This document shows positions 14,784 to 23,303 of a stretch of DNA of 36,365 nt, piece after piece. The notes below the pieces were generated by a model. That model had not been told where the DNA came from. It saw only the letters and a list, made by a program, of their open reading frames with translations, and did not search any database. The DNA comes from Acidobacteria bacterium RBG_13_68_16 (GTDB lineage: Bacteria; Acidobacteriota; Thermoanaerobaculia; Thermoanaerobaculales; Thermoanaerobaculaceae): assembly GCA_001766905.1 (NCBI GenBank), contig MEKI01000130.1, positions 1 through 36,365 of the forward strand. Direction: 5' to 3'. Each line of letters begins with the position of its first letter. The stretch's first letter is position 1. The position numbers and the translations under genes were made by a program.

Positions 14784-16268
14784 TCAGAACTGCAGGCTAC
14801 CAAGGGCCCTCTCGGAGAGCCCCGCCCGCGTCTTGAAGTCCTCCACACCCGCGAAAGGTACGCGCGCCCGGGCCGCGAGCCAGGAGCTCACCTCTGCGTC
14901 GGTGATCCCTGAAATCAGCCGCACGATCCCCTCCTCGGCGGTGTTCACGTCCATCGAAAGCGGGGCGTCGGTGCCCAGCCCGACCAGGCTCACCGTGCGC
15001 CCTGCCACCTCGCACCGAACCTGGGGACCCAGGCGCGAGTACAGCGCCTTCGGCTCCCTTGCCGCCGTCGTGCGCCAGCGCTCGCGAGCGGCGTCGATAA
15101 TCTCGCGACCGAGCTGCCGGAGGTCGAGACGCAGCGCCGCCAGGTAGTGCTCCCGCCAGAGGGAGGCCGCCTCGGGCGACACGAAGACCCCATGAGTGAG
15201 GTCCAGGAATACGTCGAGGGCCTCGCCGGCCTCCTCAGGGTAGAGGCGACGGTAGCTCTCGAGGAACTCCAAAAGGAAGGGCGCCTCGGGCGTGAAGGTA
15301 CTGTTCGCGAACATCTCGGCAAGCGCCGCCATCACCCTGTCCTGTCGCTGGCGCAGCTGGTTGGGCGGCGGCGTGCCATTTCCTCGCACGAGGAACCCGA
15401 AAAAGAAGCTGGCGTAGAACCCCTCGGACTGGAGGAGTTGGTCAGCGTCCCGCAGAGTCGCGAAGTCGCGCGCCTTTTCCATCTGCACGCGCAGGTAGTC
15501 CGGGCCCTTGAACGCGCTCGCAAAGGCGAAGTTGTTGTCGCGGACCTCGGCGTAGCGAGCGGTGGTCTGGGCGAAGGTCAGCAGGTCGGACGAGTGCTGG
15601 TAGTACTCGCCGCGCATCTGCGCCCCGGGGCCGAAGAGGAACTGGTCGTGCCGGTAGCGCTGACGGACCTCGGGCGCCGTCGAGACGTGCGCGACCAGCG
15701 TCTCCAGGTGAGTTGCAAACCCCTCGTCGAACGCGGTCCCGCGGTCGGTGAGCGCGGCGACGGTGTGGGGGATGGCGGCGATCTCGCGCTTGGGCACCTC
15801 CCGCCCGCCAGCCAGCATCGCCAGCGCAACGTGGCCGGTCTCGTGCAGCAGCGTCGTGGTGAACCGCCATTCTTCGGGGCCGAGTTGGATGTACGCGGTG
15901 CGCGGGTGGGTCTCGATTACCTGCCCTGTGCGGAGCCGGAAGCCGACGGCGCCGTTGTTCCCGTCGGGCACGAGGGCGATGAAGTACTCCACAGGCTGGT
16001 TGCGCGCCAGGCCGCGCGCAGCGGCGATCGTGCGCGCCCGTCTGTACACGTCGGCGGCCCAGCGGGCAGAATCGTTCTCCAGCCACCGACCCATGCGGGC
16101 GAGCCGCTCGGGGTCGGCGACCTTGCGGTACACGGGCGCGGCCCCCGCCGGCGAGCCCGGGTCGAGCTCCAGGAACACGAAGTGCACGCCCCCGACCGAC
16201 ACCTCGCCGGCAAGGCCGACGCCGGACCACGCCATGCACGCGGCGAGCAGAAGACGCACTTTCCGCAT
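14784..16268 (-). CDS. Secreted HExxH metallopeptidase with C-terminal helix-hairpin-helix domain
   Basis: A 494-residue exported protein. A signal peptide covers residues 1-20 (MRKVRLLLAACMAWSGVGLAGE). The zinc site is HETGH (142-146) with a second motif DEGFATHLE (181-189) whose Glu182 is the likely third ligand, a gluzincin arrangement. The middle region (200-420) is helical and unlike any peptidase I can name. The last 60 residues, from MDVNTAEEGIVRLISGITDAEVSSW, look like the helix-hairpin-helix domain of ComEA or type II secretion GspK. ATG 16268 is preferred over GTG 16280 because GGGAGGG precedes it. Substrate unknown. Confidence 0.75.
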   Translation of the reverse strand: MRKVRLLLAACMAWSGVGLAGEVSVGGVHFVFLELDPGSPAGAAPVYRKVADPERLARMGRWLENDSARWAADVYRRARTIAAARGLARNQPVEYFIALVPDGNNGAVGFRLRTGQVIETHPRTAYIQLGPEEWRFTTTLLHETGHVALAMLAGGREVPKREIAAIPHTVAALTDRGTAFDEGFATHLETLVAHVSTAPEVRQRYRHDQFLFGPGAQMRGEYYQHSSDLLTFAQTTARYAEVRDNNFAFASAFKGPDYLRVQMEKARDFATLRDADQLLQSEGFYASFFFGFLVRGNGTPPPNQLRQRQDRVMAALAEMFANSTFTPEAPFLLEFLESYRRLYPEEAGEALDVFLDLTHGVFVSPEAASLWREHYLAALRLDLRQLGREIIDAARERWRTTAAREPKALYSRLGPQVRCEVAGRTVSLVGLGTDAPLSMDVNTAEEGIVRLISGITDAEVSSWLAARARVPFAGVEDFKTRAGLSERALGSLQF

Positions 16269-16457
16269 CGTCCCTCCCACTCCATGGTAGCCCGGTCACG
16301 GCGCAAACGACCAGGGCGCGGGGCACACCCCACATCGACGCCACTTGTGAGATGCGGCACAGAATCGGTGGCAGGCCGAGGAACCGGGAGCGCACTCCTT
16401 CGTATGCTATCCTCCGGCCGCGCTTGCCGGCTTACCAGAAGGAAAGGACGGTGCCGA

Positions 16458-17117
16458 GTGATACGCGTCGAGAGCTTCTTCTCGCGGGCCGACCTCGAAG
16501 AGATCGAGGCCGCGGTCCACGAGGCGGAGGGGACGACCGCCGGTGAGATCGTCCCGTTCGTGGTCTCCCGCTCCGACCACTACGAGGCTGCGGCATGGAA
16601 GGGCGCGACGCTGGGCGCCTTCCTCGCGGTGGCAGCGGCCGCGGCGGTCTATCAGCTCGGCGGATTCTGGGGAGGCTTCCTCCTAGCGTGGATCCTCCTG
16701 CCGGCTCTTGCGGGCGGAGCCGTCGGCTTCGCGACGGTCGCGCTGGTTCGACCGCTGAGGTTCTGGCTTGCCGGCGCCGCCGCGGTCGACCGCCGGGTCC
16801 ACCAGCGCGCGACCGCCGCGTTCGTCGAGAACGAAGTGTTCCGGACAAGGGAGCGGACAGGCATCCTCATCTTCCTCTCACTGTTCGAGCGCCGGGTGAT
16901 CGTGCTGGGTGATTCTGGGATCAATGCCCGTGTCCAACAGCGCGAGTGGGACGCGGTCGTGGCCACGATCGTGGAGGGCATTCGATCCGGGCGTCCAGGC
17001 GCTGCGCTTGCCTCTGCGATCCGGCGTTGTGGGGAGCTGCTCACCCGCCGGGGCGTGGCGGTCCGCCCGGACGACACCGATGAGCTGCCCGACCAGCTGC
17101 GGATGCGGGAGGAGTAG
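16458..17117 (+). CDS. TPM-domain membrane protein
   Basis: A 219-residue protein in which an N-terminal half-domain (FFSRADLEEIEAAVHEAEGTTAGEIVPFVVSRSD) is split from the remainder by two or three membrane helices at about 50-97; the TPM core resumes at RATAAFVENEVFRTRERTGILIFLSLFERRVIVLGDSGI. TPM domains occur in membrane proteins linked to cell-envelope integrity and photosystem II repair, and some are phosphatases; the role here is unknown. The start is the GTG at 16458 with AAGGA upstream; the longer reading frame to the left is antisense to the metallopeptidase and is not coding. Two bases separate it from the next TPM gene. Confidence 0.8.
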   Translation: MIRVESFFSRADLEEIEAAVHEAEGTTAGEIVPFVVSRSDHYEAAAWKGATLGAFLAVAAAAAVYQLGGFWGGFLLAWILLPALAGGAVGFATVALVRPLRFWLAGAAAVDRRVHQRATAAFVENEVFRTRERTGILIFLSLFERRVIVLGDSGINARVQQREWDAVVATIVEGIRSGRPGAALASAIRRCGELLTRRGVAVRPDDTDELPDQLRMREE

Positions 17118-17119
17118 CC

Positions 17120-18052
17120 GTGCGGGTGGCCGGTTTAGCCGCCTGCAGACGTGGGGCTCGAATCGTGGTCGCCGCGGTCGCGCTCGCGGCCTTACCCTGC
17201 CTCCTCGCCAGGGACGTGCCGTACCTGTCGGGGCGCATCAACGACACCGCAGGCATGATCCCAGCCGAGGCCCGGGACCGGCTCGAGGGCAAGCTGGCGG
17301 CTTTCGAGAAGGAGACCGGCGCCCAGGTCGCCGTGCTGACCATCGACACCCTGGGTGGTGAGGTTCTCGAGGACTACTCGCTCAAAGTGGCCCAGACCTG
17401 GAAGCTCGGGCGCAAGGGTGTCGACGACGGGGTCCTGCTGCTCATCGCCAAGGGCGACCGCAAGATGCGCATCGAGGTCGGCTACGGCATGGAGGGCAAG
17501 CTCACGGATGCGCAGTGCCGCAGAATCCTCGACGACGTCGTCCGCCCGGAGTTCCGCAACGGCGATTTCGGCCGCGGCGTCGAGGCCGGGGTGGATGCCA
17601 TCATCGGCACAATCCAGGGCAAGGACATGATCCCGAGCCGAGCGCCCGCAGGCGGGACGCGAGCTTCGGACGTGCCGCTGGGTGCCAGGCTCATCGGCTC
17701 GGTTGTCTTCACCATCGTCATCGGTGTGTTCTCGCTCTTGGCCCTCCTGAGCAAGGGGTGCCAGAGCTGGTTCCTGTACGTTTTCCTGATGCCGTTCTAC
17801 GCGGCGTTCCCCCTCGCCCTCTGGGGCGCGCTCGGAGCGGTGCTCATCCCTATCTGGCTGGTCGGGTTCCCGATTGCCAAGTACTGGCTGCGCAAGACAC
17901 CGGCGGGAAAGAGCTTCCTCAAGACCCACCCGGGGCTGGTCGCGTTCGCGGCCTCGGGCGGGCACTCCGGCTCGGGCCACGGGTGGGGTTCGGGCGGTTT
18001 CTCAGGGGGCGGTGGCAGCTTCGGAGGCGGTGGGGCCTCTGGCGGCTGGTAA
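17120..18052 (+). CDS. TPM-domain protein with glycine-rich tail (YgcG-like)
   Basis: A 310-residue exported membrane protein. It has a signal segment (about 10-30), then a complete TPM domain at 35-170: VPYLSGRINDTAGMIP, TGAQVAVLTIDTLGG, WKLGRKGVDDGVLLLIAKGDRK and VGYGMEGKLTDAQ are the family landmarks. Three hydrophobic segments follow (190-255), and the tail is a low-complexity glycine/serine run ending GGGGASGGW, as in YgcG-like proteins. Such proteins often accompany LemA, which is not present here. GTG at 17120, preceded by GGGAGGAG, is two bases after the sister TPM gene, so the pair is one operon. Confidence 0.88.
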   Translation: MRVAGLAACRRGARIVVAAVALAALPCLLARDVPYLSGRINDTAGMIPAEARDRLEGKLAAFEKETGAQVAVLTIDTLGGEVLEDYSLKVAQTWKLGRKGVDDGVLLLIAKGDRKMRIEVGYGMEGKLTDAQCRRILDDVVRPEFRNGDFGRGVEAGVDAIIGTIQGKDMIPSRAPAGGTRASDVPLGARLIGSVVFTIVIGVFSLLALLSKGCQSWFLYVFLMPFYAAFPLALWGALGAVLIPIWLVGFPIAKYWLRKTPAGKSFLKTHPGLVAFAASGGHSGSGHGWGSGGFSGGGGSFGGGGASGGW

Positions 18053-18081
18053 TCCAAGACAGGGTGCAGGGGACTGCCCTG

Positions 18082-18097
18082 GGCTCCGAACGGAGCC
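18082..18097. terminator. Short hairpin between convergent TPM and arfB genes
   Basis: GGCTCC-GAAC-GGAGCC forms a perfect 6-bp stem with a tetraloop, just before the arfB stop at 18108. No T tract on either side, so termination is only likely. Confidence 0.4.
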
Positions 18098-18107
18098 GCC
18101 GCCAAGT

Positions 18108-18530
18108 TCACTCGTCGCCGTCAGGTCGGCGGCGGAATTCTTTGACCCTCGCGCGCAGCTTCTTGGAGGCGACGCGGCGCTCGGTCGCCATCCGGGTAGG
18201 CCGCGTCGGGACGCGTGGAGCCTCGCGTGCGAGCGCCATCCGCAGGAGCTCCACGAAACGCTCCAGCGCCGCGGTGCGGTTGCCGCCCTGCGTGCGGTGG
18301 CGCTGCGAGACGACCTGTAGGACCCCGTCCTTGCTGATCCGCGTCGCAAGGCGCCTGAGGATGCGCGCCTTCTGCTGCGGCACGAGGGTTGGGGAACCGA
18401 CGACGTCGAACGCCAGCGTGACCCGCGTATTGACTTTGTTGACGTTCTGTCCACCGGGGCCGCCGCTGCGCGAGGCCCTGAACGTGATCTCCCAGTCGGG
18501 AATCGCGAGCCCGGGTGTGATCTCGATCAT
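18108..18530 (-). CDS. arfB: ArfB-type peptidyl-tRNA hydrolase (ribosome rescue)
   Basis: A 140-residue release-factor-like protein that frees stalled ribosomes. The GGQ catalytic motif is at 26-28 in RSGGPGGQNVNKVNTRVTL. The basic tail (RRVASKKLRARVKEFRRRPDGDE) is the part that enters the empty mRNA channel in ArfB, and there is no codon-recognition domain, which separates it from RF1/RF2. The ATG at 18530 begins MIEITPGLAIPDWEI; an upstream in-frame start would add 15 unconserved residues. It stands alone between convergent TPM genes and the TonB-like gene. Confidence 0.92.
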   Translation of the reverse strand: MIEITPGLAIPDWEITFRASRSGGPGGQNVNKVNTRVTLAFDVVGSPTLVPQQKARILRRLATRISKDGVLQVVSQRHRTQGGNRTAALERFVELLRMALAREAPRVPTRPTRMATERRVASKKLRARVKEFRRRPDGDE

Positions 18531-18586
18531 GGCGGGATCATGATACCCGTCGCGCGATCGGCGGGAGCGAGGCACGCAGGCGCACG

Positions 18587-19324
18587 CTACTCGGCGCCGT
18601 GGAGCTGGAAGCTCACCCTCACTTCAAGGTAGACGCTGACCGGCCTCCCGCTGAGCGTCGCGGGCTCATAGCGCCAGCTTCGAATGGCCTCCAACGCCGC
18701 CTGGCCACAGCCCATGCCGATGTCGTTGAGCACGCGTGCGCCCACGACGTTTCCTACCTGATCGATGATGGCTTCCACGAGGACGACCCCCTCGATCCGC
18801 ATCTTGCGAGCGACCTCGGGGTACCGCGGTGCCGAGCGGGTGAGGGCAACCGGAGCCCTGACGTCGCCACCGATGCGTCTGGGCGGCTCGATCGCAGAAC
18901 CGGCTTCCATCTTTGGCTGCTCGGGCCTCTTCCCGAACCCGGGACCGGTGTCCGGCCCCTCGCTAGGCCTGTCGGTTCCGGACACCCGAGGCACGTCAGG
19001 GGAAGGCTCTGGACCTGTGGCCCTGGGAGCATCGACCGGCACGACGACCGGCTGTTCGACCTGCTGCCGCGGGACGCGTGTCCGGCCTGCCCGCGCGACG
19101 GACCGCCGACCCGGCGTGTCGTCCCCGCCGCCCAGCGGCGGGGACAGGTGCACGACCAGGGGCGGCACGAGCACGACATCGCGTACCGCGTCCACCGCCC
19201 AAAGTTGACCGACAGCAACTACACCCAGCACCAAGGCGTGGACAGCGAGCGCCGCTGGCAGTGCCGCGAGCCTGCGTTTCCCCTCGCGCTGTGGCTTTGA
19301 AGCCGTCAGGGTGGTTTCGAACAT
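18587..19324 (-). CDS. TonB-like energy transducer
   Basis: A 245-residue protein with the TonB layout: a short cytoplasmic N-terminus, one membrane helix at about 20-42, a proline-rich periplasmic linker (about 60-165) and a C-terminal TonB domain (about 165-242) with APRYPEVARKMRIEGVVLVEAIIDQVGNV and AALEAIRSWRYEPAT. It should couple proton-motive force to outer-membrane transporters. AAAGGAGG lies at good spacing before the ATG at 19324. No exbB or exbD is adjacent, so it probably uses components encoded elsewhere. Confidence 0.88.
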   Translation of the reverse strand: MFETTLTASKPQREGKRRLAALPAALAVHALVLGVVAVGQLWAVDAVRDVVLVPPLVVHLSPPLGGGDDTPGRRSVARAGRTRVPRQQVEQPVVVPVDAPRATGPEPSPDVPRVSGTDRPSEGPDTGPGFGKRPEQPKMEAGSAIEPPRRIGGDVRAPVALTRSAPRYPEVARKMRIEGVVLVEAIIDQVGNVVGARVLNDIGMGCGQAALEAIRSWRYEPATLSGRPVSVYLEVRVSFQLHGAE

Positions 19325-19456
19325 GGCCGCCTCCTTTCGCCGGTTACCCCTGTGCTCCTACCCTTTGGACACCGCCGAGCGTCCGAGCGAAACCAGAAAC
19401 AGTAGGATGGAGGCGATGAGAGGCCCGTTCACAACAGGCACCGTCACGGAGCGAGT

Positions 19457-19846
19457 ATGAGGGTCACCGCGACGGCCGAGTTCAAGCTCACCGTGGAGCG
19501 CTCGCGCTTCCACGCGCTGTTGTTCCCGGCCGCCGACGAGGAGGAAGTGACGGTGGTCATCAAGCGCAGGAGGGGCGAGCTGCGAAAGGCCAACCACCAC
19601 TGCTGGGCGATGCGCTGCCGCAACGACGCGGGAGGTCTGGTCGAGAGGTCAAGAGACGACGGCGAGGTGGGTCACCCGGGTCGGGTGCTGCTGGAGCTGC
19701 TCCGGCGCGAGGATCTCGAGGGCGGCATTCTCGTCTCGCGCGTTTTCGGCGGCGTCAAGCTGGGGGTGGGTGGCGTCTCCCGTGCGTTCCGCCAAGCCTG
19801 CGAGGGTGCGCTCACCGCGTACCGATCACTCCCGGCGCGCCGGTGA
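19457..19846 (+). CDS. Short YigZ/IMPACT-family protein
   Basis: A 129-residue protein with only the N-terminal UPF0029 domain of the YigZ/IMPACT family. Landmarks are ERSRFHALLFPA, KANHHCWAMR, SRDDGEVGHPGRVLLELL and VSRVFGGVKLGVGGVSRAF. E. coli YigZ is around 200 residues and has a second domain, which is missing here; the stop follows immediately after a normal helix, so this looks like a compact form and not a truncation by mutation. The bacterial role is not settled; the eukaryotic relative affects translation control. It is divergent from tonB and converges on the POT gene. Confidence 0.82.
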   Translation: MRVTATAEFKLTVERSRFHALLFPAADEEEVTVVIKRRRGELRKANHHCWAMRCRNDAGGLVERSRDDGEVGHPGRVLLELLRREDLEGGILVSRVFGGVKLGVGGVSRAFRQACEGALTAYRSLPARR

Positions 19847-19874
19847 CACCTTTCAAGGGGCGAGAAACCCGCCT

Positions 19875-21446
19875 CTACGCCTTCTGCTTCTCGAGCCAAC
19901 GGTTGAACAGCCACATGGAGAACGCGGAGGCGAGGCCGATCACCATCAGGATGATCCAGCCGAGGGCGTTCTGGGTCGGGTCGAGATCGAGGAGACCGTC
20001 GGGGCGCTTGGTTGCGCCCTTGGCCATGATGTCGTTGAAAATGAACGCCCCGACGGGACCGCCGAACAATGAGCCGATGGCGAGCGGCAGGTTGGCGTAG
20101 CCGAGGAAGAGCCCCTCCTGCCCCTTGGGTGCAAGCGCACCGATGTACTCGTACATCCGCGGCGAGGTGAACAGCTCCGAGAAGGCGATGAGCGCCACCG
20201 TCATGACCACGAACACCGAGCCGATCGGCAGCCAGTTGGCGGCAAGCGCCCGCACCCCACCCGCGGCGAAAACCGGGACGAGGTTGACGGCCATCGAGAG
20301 CGAGATGCCAACGCTGCCGATGATCATGGAGCGGATCGGCCGCATTCTGCCAAACATGCTGGTGATCAGGAGCTGGAAGCAAACAATCACCAACGGGTTG
20401 GCGGCGGTGTAAAGGTCCATCGCCGGGCTCAGCTCGACCACCCGCTTCACGTAGAGCGGCAACACGTTATAGACCTGGTTGTACAGGAAGAAGAACCCGC
20501 TGATGACGACCAGGAACAACGTGAAACGGCCGCTCCTCAGGACGAGGACCATGTCCAGCAGAATCCGGCCCACCGAGCGTTTCGGCCTGGCCGGAACGGT
20601 GGCGGCCGCTGGCTCCTTGTAGAAGAAGAGAACCACAAAGAACGCCCCGATCGAAGCGGCCGTGGCGACCGCAAAGATGTACGAGAGGCTGGAGCCCGAG
20701 CCGACGGAGGCCCGCCCGCTCGGGAGTTGCAGCACCCAGGAGATCAGGAGCACGGCGACGGCGAGGATGGAGAGGGAGCCGAGGGTGGTTGCTGCGATGT
20801 TGCCCCTGCGCTCCCGATTCGCGGCGCTCCAACGGGCCAGGAGGATGAGGGCGGTCGCCGCCACCGCGCACACCGCGACCACGAGCAGGACCGGCACCAC
20901 GTTCGACCGGGTGCGCACCACGTAGGCGGTGCCCCGCCCGAACAGCGAGCCGATGTTGATGACCATGTAGAAGATCGCGAAGCCGAGCGTTGCCATGGTC
21001 CCGGACGTCTTCTGCACGGTGCCCGAGATGCACGGCTTGATCACCGAGCCGCCCATCCCGACGAGGAGGATCGCCACCACGACGATGGCCACGAACTCCG
21101 GTTTGGCAGTGAACTCCTTGGCCACGGTGGGCGCAAGCTCGCCACCGGCGAACCAAACCGGGACACCCATCAGGAAATAGCCGACCGCGAGCAGCAGAAA
21201 CGCCACCAGTAGCGACCTGCGGAACCCCACCTGGTCGGCGATGGTCCCGGACAGGATCGGCAGGAAGTAGACCAGCGTCCAGAGGACGCTGTTGAGGTTG
21301 GACGGCCAGTACGCTCCGAACCCGAGCTGGCCAAGGTAGATGACCACGAAGCTGGCCATCGAGTAGTAGGCAGCGCGCTCGAACAGCTCCGTAACGTTGG
21401 CGGTCCAGAAGACCTTGGGAAACCTCTCGGTTGGGGGAGTCGCCAT
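19875..21446 (-). CDS. POT-family proton-dependent oligopeptide transporter
   Basis: A 523-residue polytopic MFS protein with twelve to fourteen predicted helices. The first helix carries ELFERAAYYSM (20-30), which is the ExxERxxYY proton-coupling motif of peptide transporters, followed by LSGTIADQVGFRRSLL, the loop between helices 2 and 3. Other landmarks are GMGGSVIKPCISGTV and SPRMYEYIGALAPKGQEGLFLGYANLP. Substrates are probably di- and tripeptides, though some members move other compounds. It sits alone; the leader to the extended -10 at 21493-21501 is about 40 bases. Confidence 0.88.
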   Translation of the reverse strand: MATPPTERFPKVFWTANVTELFERAAYYSMASFVVIYLGQLGFGAYWPSNLNSVLWTLVYFLPILSGTIADQVGFRRSLLVAFLLLAVGYFLMGVPVWFAGGELAPTVAKEFTAKPEFVAIVVVAILLVGMGGSVIKPCISGTVQKTSGTMATLGFAIFYMVINIGSLFGRGTAYVVRTRSNVVPVLLVVAVCAVAATALILLARWSAANRERRGNIAATTLGSLSILAVAVLLISWVLQLPSGRASVGSGSSLSYIFAVATAASIGAFFVVLFFYKEPAAATVPARPKRSVGRILLDMVLVLRSGRFTLFLVVISGFFFLYNQVYNVLPLYVKRVVELSPAMDLYTAANPLVIVCFQLLITSMFGRMRPIRSMIIGSVGISLSMAVNLVPVFAAGGVRALAANWLPIGSVFVVMTVALIAFSELFTSPRMYEYIGALAPKGQEGLFLGYANLPLAIGSLFGGPVGAFIFNDIMAKGATKRPDGLLDLDPTQNALGWIILMVIGLASAFSMWLFNRWLEKQKA

Positions 21447-21492
21447 CTGCGTGTCACCCGCTCTTCAGGCCCGTCCCGGGCCCGAGATCGCG

Positions 21493-21501
21493 ATTCTAGC
21501 A
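21493..21501 (-). promoter_or_regulatory. Extended -10 element TGCTAGAAT for the POT gene
   Basis: On the minus strand TGCTAGAAT is identical to the element at 2667-2675. It lies 46 bases upstream of the ATG at 21446. The -35 is weak, as expected with an extended -10. Confidence 0.5.
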
Positions 21502-21648
21502 GCGACCAAAAACGGCGAGCCCGAGCACCTCAAACGCCCCCGGCGGCCGGCCGGTGTACGAAGCTCAATCTAGGCCGGGCCCAGCTTTGAACCCGGCTGC
21601 ATCGCTGGTAGATTGGGGATCAGGAGATTGGCACCGGGGGGGAACGCG

Positions 21649-21996
21649 ATGCCTGACAAGGCGACACCCGCACGACGCTTCCCCCGCTTCCTGGCCGAGT
21701 ACGCCGTGCTGGTCAGGAGGACGGGCAAAATCGGCTCGGAGAAAATGGCCAGGACCCGCACCATCGGTGGCGGTGGGTGCATGTTCAACTTCCACGAGTC
21801 CCTCGGGGTGGGAACCGAGCTGGATCTGGTCATCTCCATGCTAGGAGGGGTCGTTAAGGCACACAGCCGGGTCGTTTGGGAGTCGATGGCCGGTCCGTAC
21901 CAGTTTGAGATCGGCGTCGAGTTCCTGCGCATGACGCCCGATGACCAGCAGTCTCTCGACACGACGCTTGCCGCGCTGGCCGCCGCGCGAAGGTAG
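21649..21996 (+). CDS. Single-domain PilZ protein, atypical second motif
   Basis: A 115-residue PilZ domain without partners. The first c-di-GMP motif RRFPR (9-13) is intact. The second, normally (D/N)xSxxG, reads TIGGGG in RTRTIGGGGCMFNF, so the aspartate/asparagine and serine are replaced; binding could be weaker or through a variant mode. Strands VVKAHSRVVWES and FEIGVEFLRM are normal for PilZ. GGGGGGAACG precedes the ATG at 21649. It is upstream of and in the same direction as the diguanylate cyclase at 22155, with a 158-bp gap. Confidence 0.72.
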   Translation: MPDKATPARRFPRFLAEYAVLVRRTGKIGSEKMARTRTIGGGGCMFNFHESLGVGTELDLVISMLGGVVKAHSRVVWESMAGPYQFEIGVEFLRMTPDDQQSLDTTLAALAAARR

Positions 21997-22154
21997 ATGC
22001 CCTCCGGTGAGGTCCCCTAACAGCAGGAACCCCCGCCTCACCGTACCTGGGCCGCCAAACACACGCTTCGCGAGGAAGGGCTGCCGAGTCGGACCTCCAT
22101 CGCACGCAGTTCTGCCTCAGGCATGATCACTGCTCATGGCCGGCCACGTGAATT

Positions 22155-23246
22155 ATGATGAGAGTGGGAGGGCGGGTGCACTCAGTCTCACCTGAAAGGC
22201 GCCATCTCACAGGGGTGGCGCGCCTGGCAAGGTCCTCATCAGGCGCGGGGCGTCCAGCGCGGGCTGCCATCGTGGCCGCCTGCGTCCTCGTCGGAAGCCA
22301 CCAGGCAGCTGCCCTGAACCTCGCCACGGCGCTTACCCAGTACGACCACGACTCGTGGCAGGTTGTGGATGGCCTGCACCGGAACGCAGGCGAGGTCGTC
22401 AAACAGGCCCGCGACAGCGGCCTATGGCTTGACACCTTTGCGTTGGAAGTCACGGCGAGCGGTAACGGCGGACCCTGGAATGGAAGCATCGTGGCTCCCA
22501 TGGTCTCGGTTGCCCCGTTCTTCTTCCAGACGGGGTGGTTCTACGGGTTGTGTGCCCTGGTCTTGCTCTTCGCGGCGTTCGCCGCCCATCGGCTGCGGAT
22601 CCGGAAGATCGTCGCACGTACCACCGAGCTGGCCGCGCAGGTGACCGACCGTACCGCCAGGCTCGAGGAGGCAAACGTACTGCTCAACGAGCGCAACCGT
22701 GAACTCGAGGAGGCGAACCGGCGACTCGAGCTGCTCTCGACCCAAGATAGCCTCACCGAAGCCGCCAATCGCAGGCAGTTCGATCACGTCCTCGACGCGG
22801 AGTGGCGGAGGTGTGCGCGAACCGGCCTTTCCCTGGCGCTCCTGATGCTCGACATCGACCACTTCAAGCCGTTCAACGACGGCTACGGCCACGTTCCCGG
22901 CGATGATTGCCTCAAGAAGGTGGCTGGTGTCGTCCGGCGGCTCGTACAGCGCGCGGGTGAGCTGGTCGCCCGCTACGGCGGCGAGGAGTTCGCGGTCCTG
23001 CTGCCTGGGAGCGATGCACCCCACGCCCGCGAGCTTGCAGAGACCATTCGGCAAGAGGTGGAGCATCTCGCGATACCTCACGCCCACTCCAAAGTCGCGC
23101 CGGTGGTCACGATCTCCGCTGGGGTGGCCGCAATGATCCCGATCTACGGAAACACGCCCGGTGAACTGATCTCTGCCGCCGACCGGGCGCTCTACCACGC
23201 CAAGCAAACCGGCCGCAACCGCGTGTCGCTGACCCCTCCCGGCTAA
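22155..23246 (+). CDS. Diguanylate cyclase with collapsed propeller sensor
   Basis: A 363-residue membrane sensor ending in a GGDEF domain (about 195-360) that makes c-di-GMP. The active motif is GGEEF (275-279). The product-inhibition site RxxD five residues upstream reads RAGE, so feedback may be weak. A membrane helix at about 128-145 and a coiled coil (150-193) lead into it. The N-terminal part matches the start of a two-component propeller, LTQYDHDSWQVVDGLHRN and QARDSGLWLDTF, and then jumps at residue 94-96 straight to the end of a Y_Y_Y domain (EVTASGNGGPWNGS, then FFQTGWFYGLC). Roughly six to seven hundred residues seem to be missing. The start is uncertain among ATG 22155/22158 and a GTG at 22176. 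Confidence 0.82.
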   Translation: MMRVGGRVHSVSPERRHLTGVARLARSSSGAGRPARAAIVAACVLVGSHQAAALNLATALTQYDHDSWQVVDGLHRNAGEVVKQARDSGLWLDTFALEVTASGNGGPWNGSIVAPMVSVAPFFFQTGWFYGLCALVLLFAAFAAHRLRIRKIVARTTELAAQVTDRTARLEEANVLLNERNRELEEANRRLELLSTQDSLTEAANRRQFDHVLDAEWRRCARTGLSLALLMLDIDHFKPFNDGYGHVPGDDCLKKVAGVVRRLVQRAGELVARYGGEEFAVLLPGSDAPHARELAETIRQEVEHLAIPHAHSKVAPVVTISAGVAAMIPIYGNTPGELISAADRALYHAKQTGRNRVSLTPPG

Positions 23247-23303
23247 CCGCGCCGGCCGGAGCCTTCCCTGCTACGCTTCCGGTGTACGAGGAGGCACGGC
23301 CCC

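Noticed and set aside
15147-16457. A long open frame continuous with the TPM gene to its left
   Set aside because: It is antisense to the metallopeptidase, whose zinc site and signal peptide are clear; the TPM start is at the GTG at 16458.
16458-18052. The two TPM genes as one split or frameshifted gene
   Set aside because: Each has its own start and ribosome site, its own TPM core, and different membrane topology; they are neighbours and not halves.
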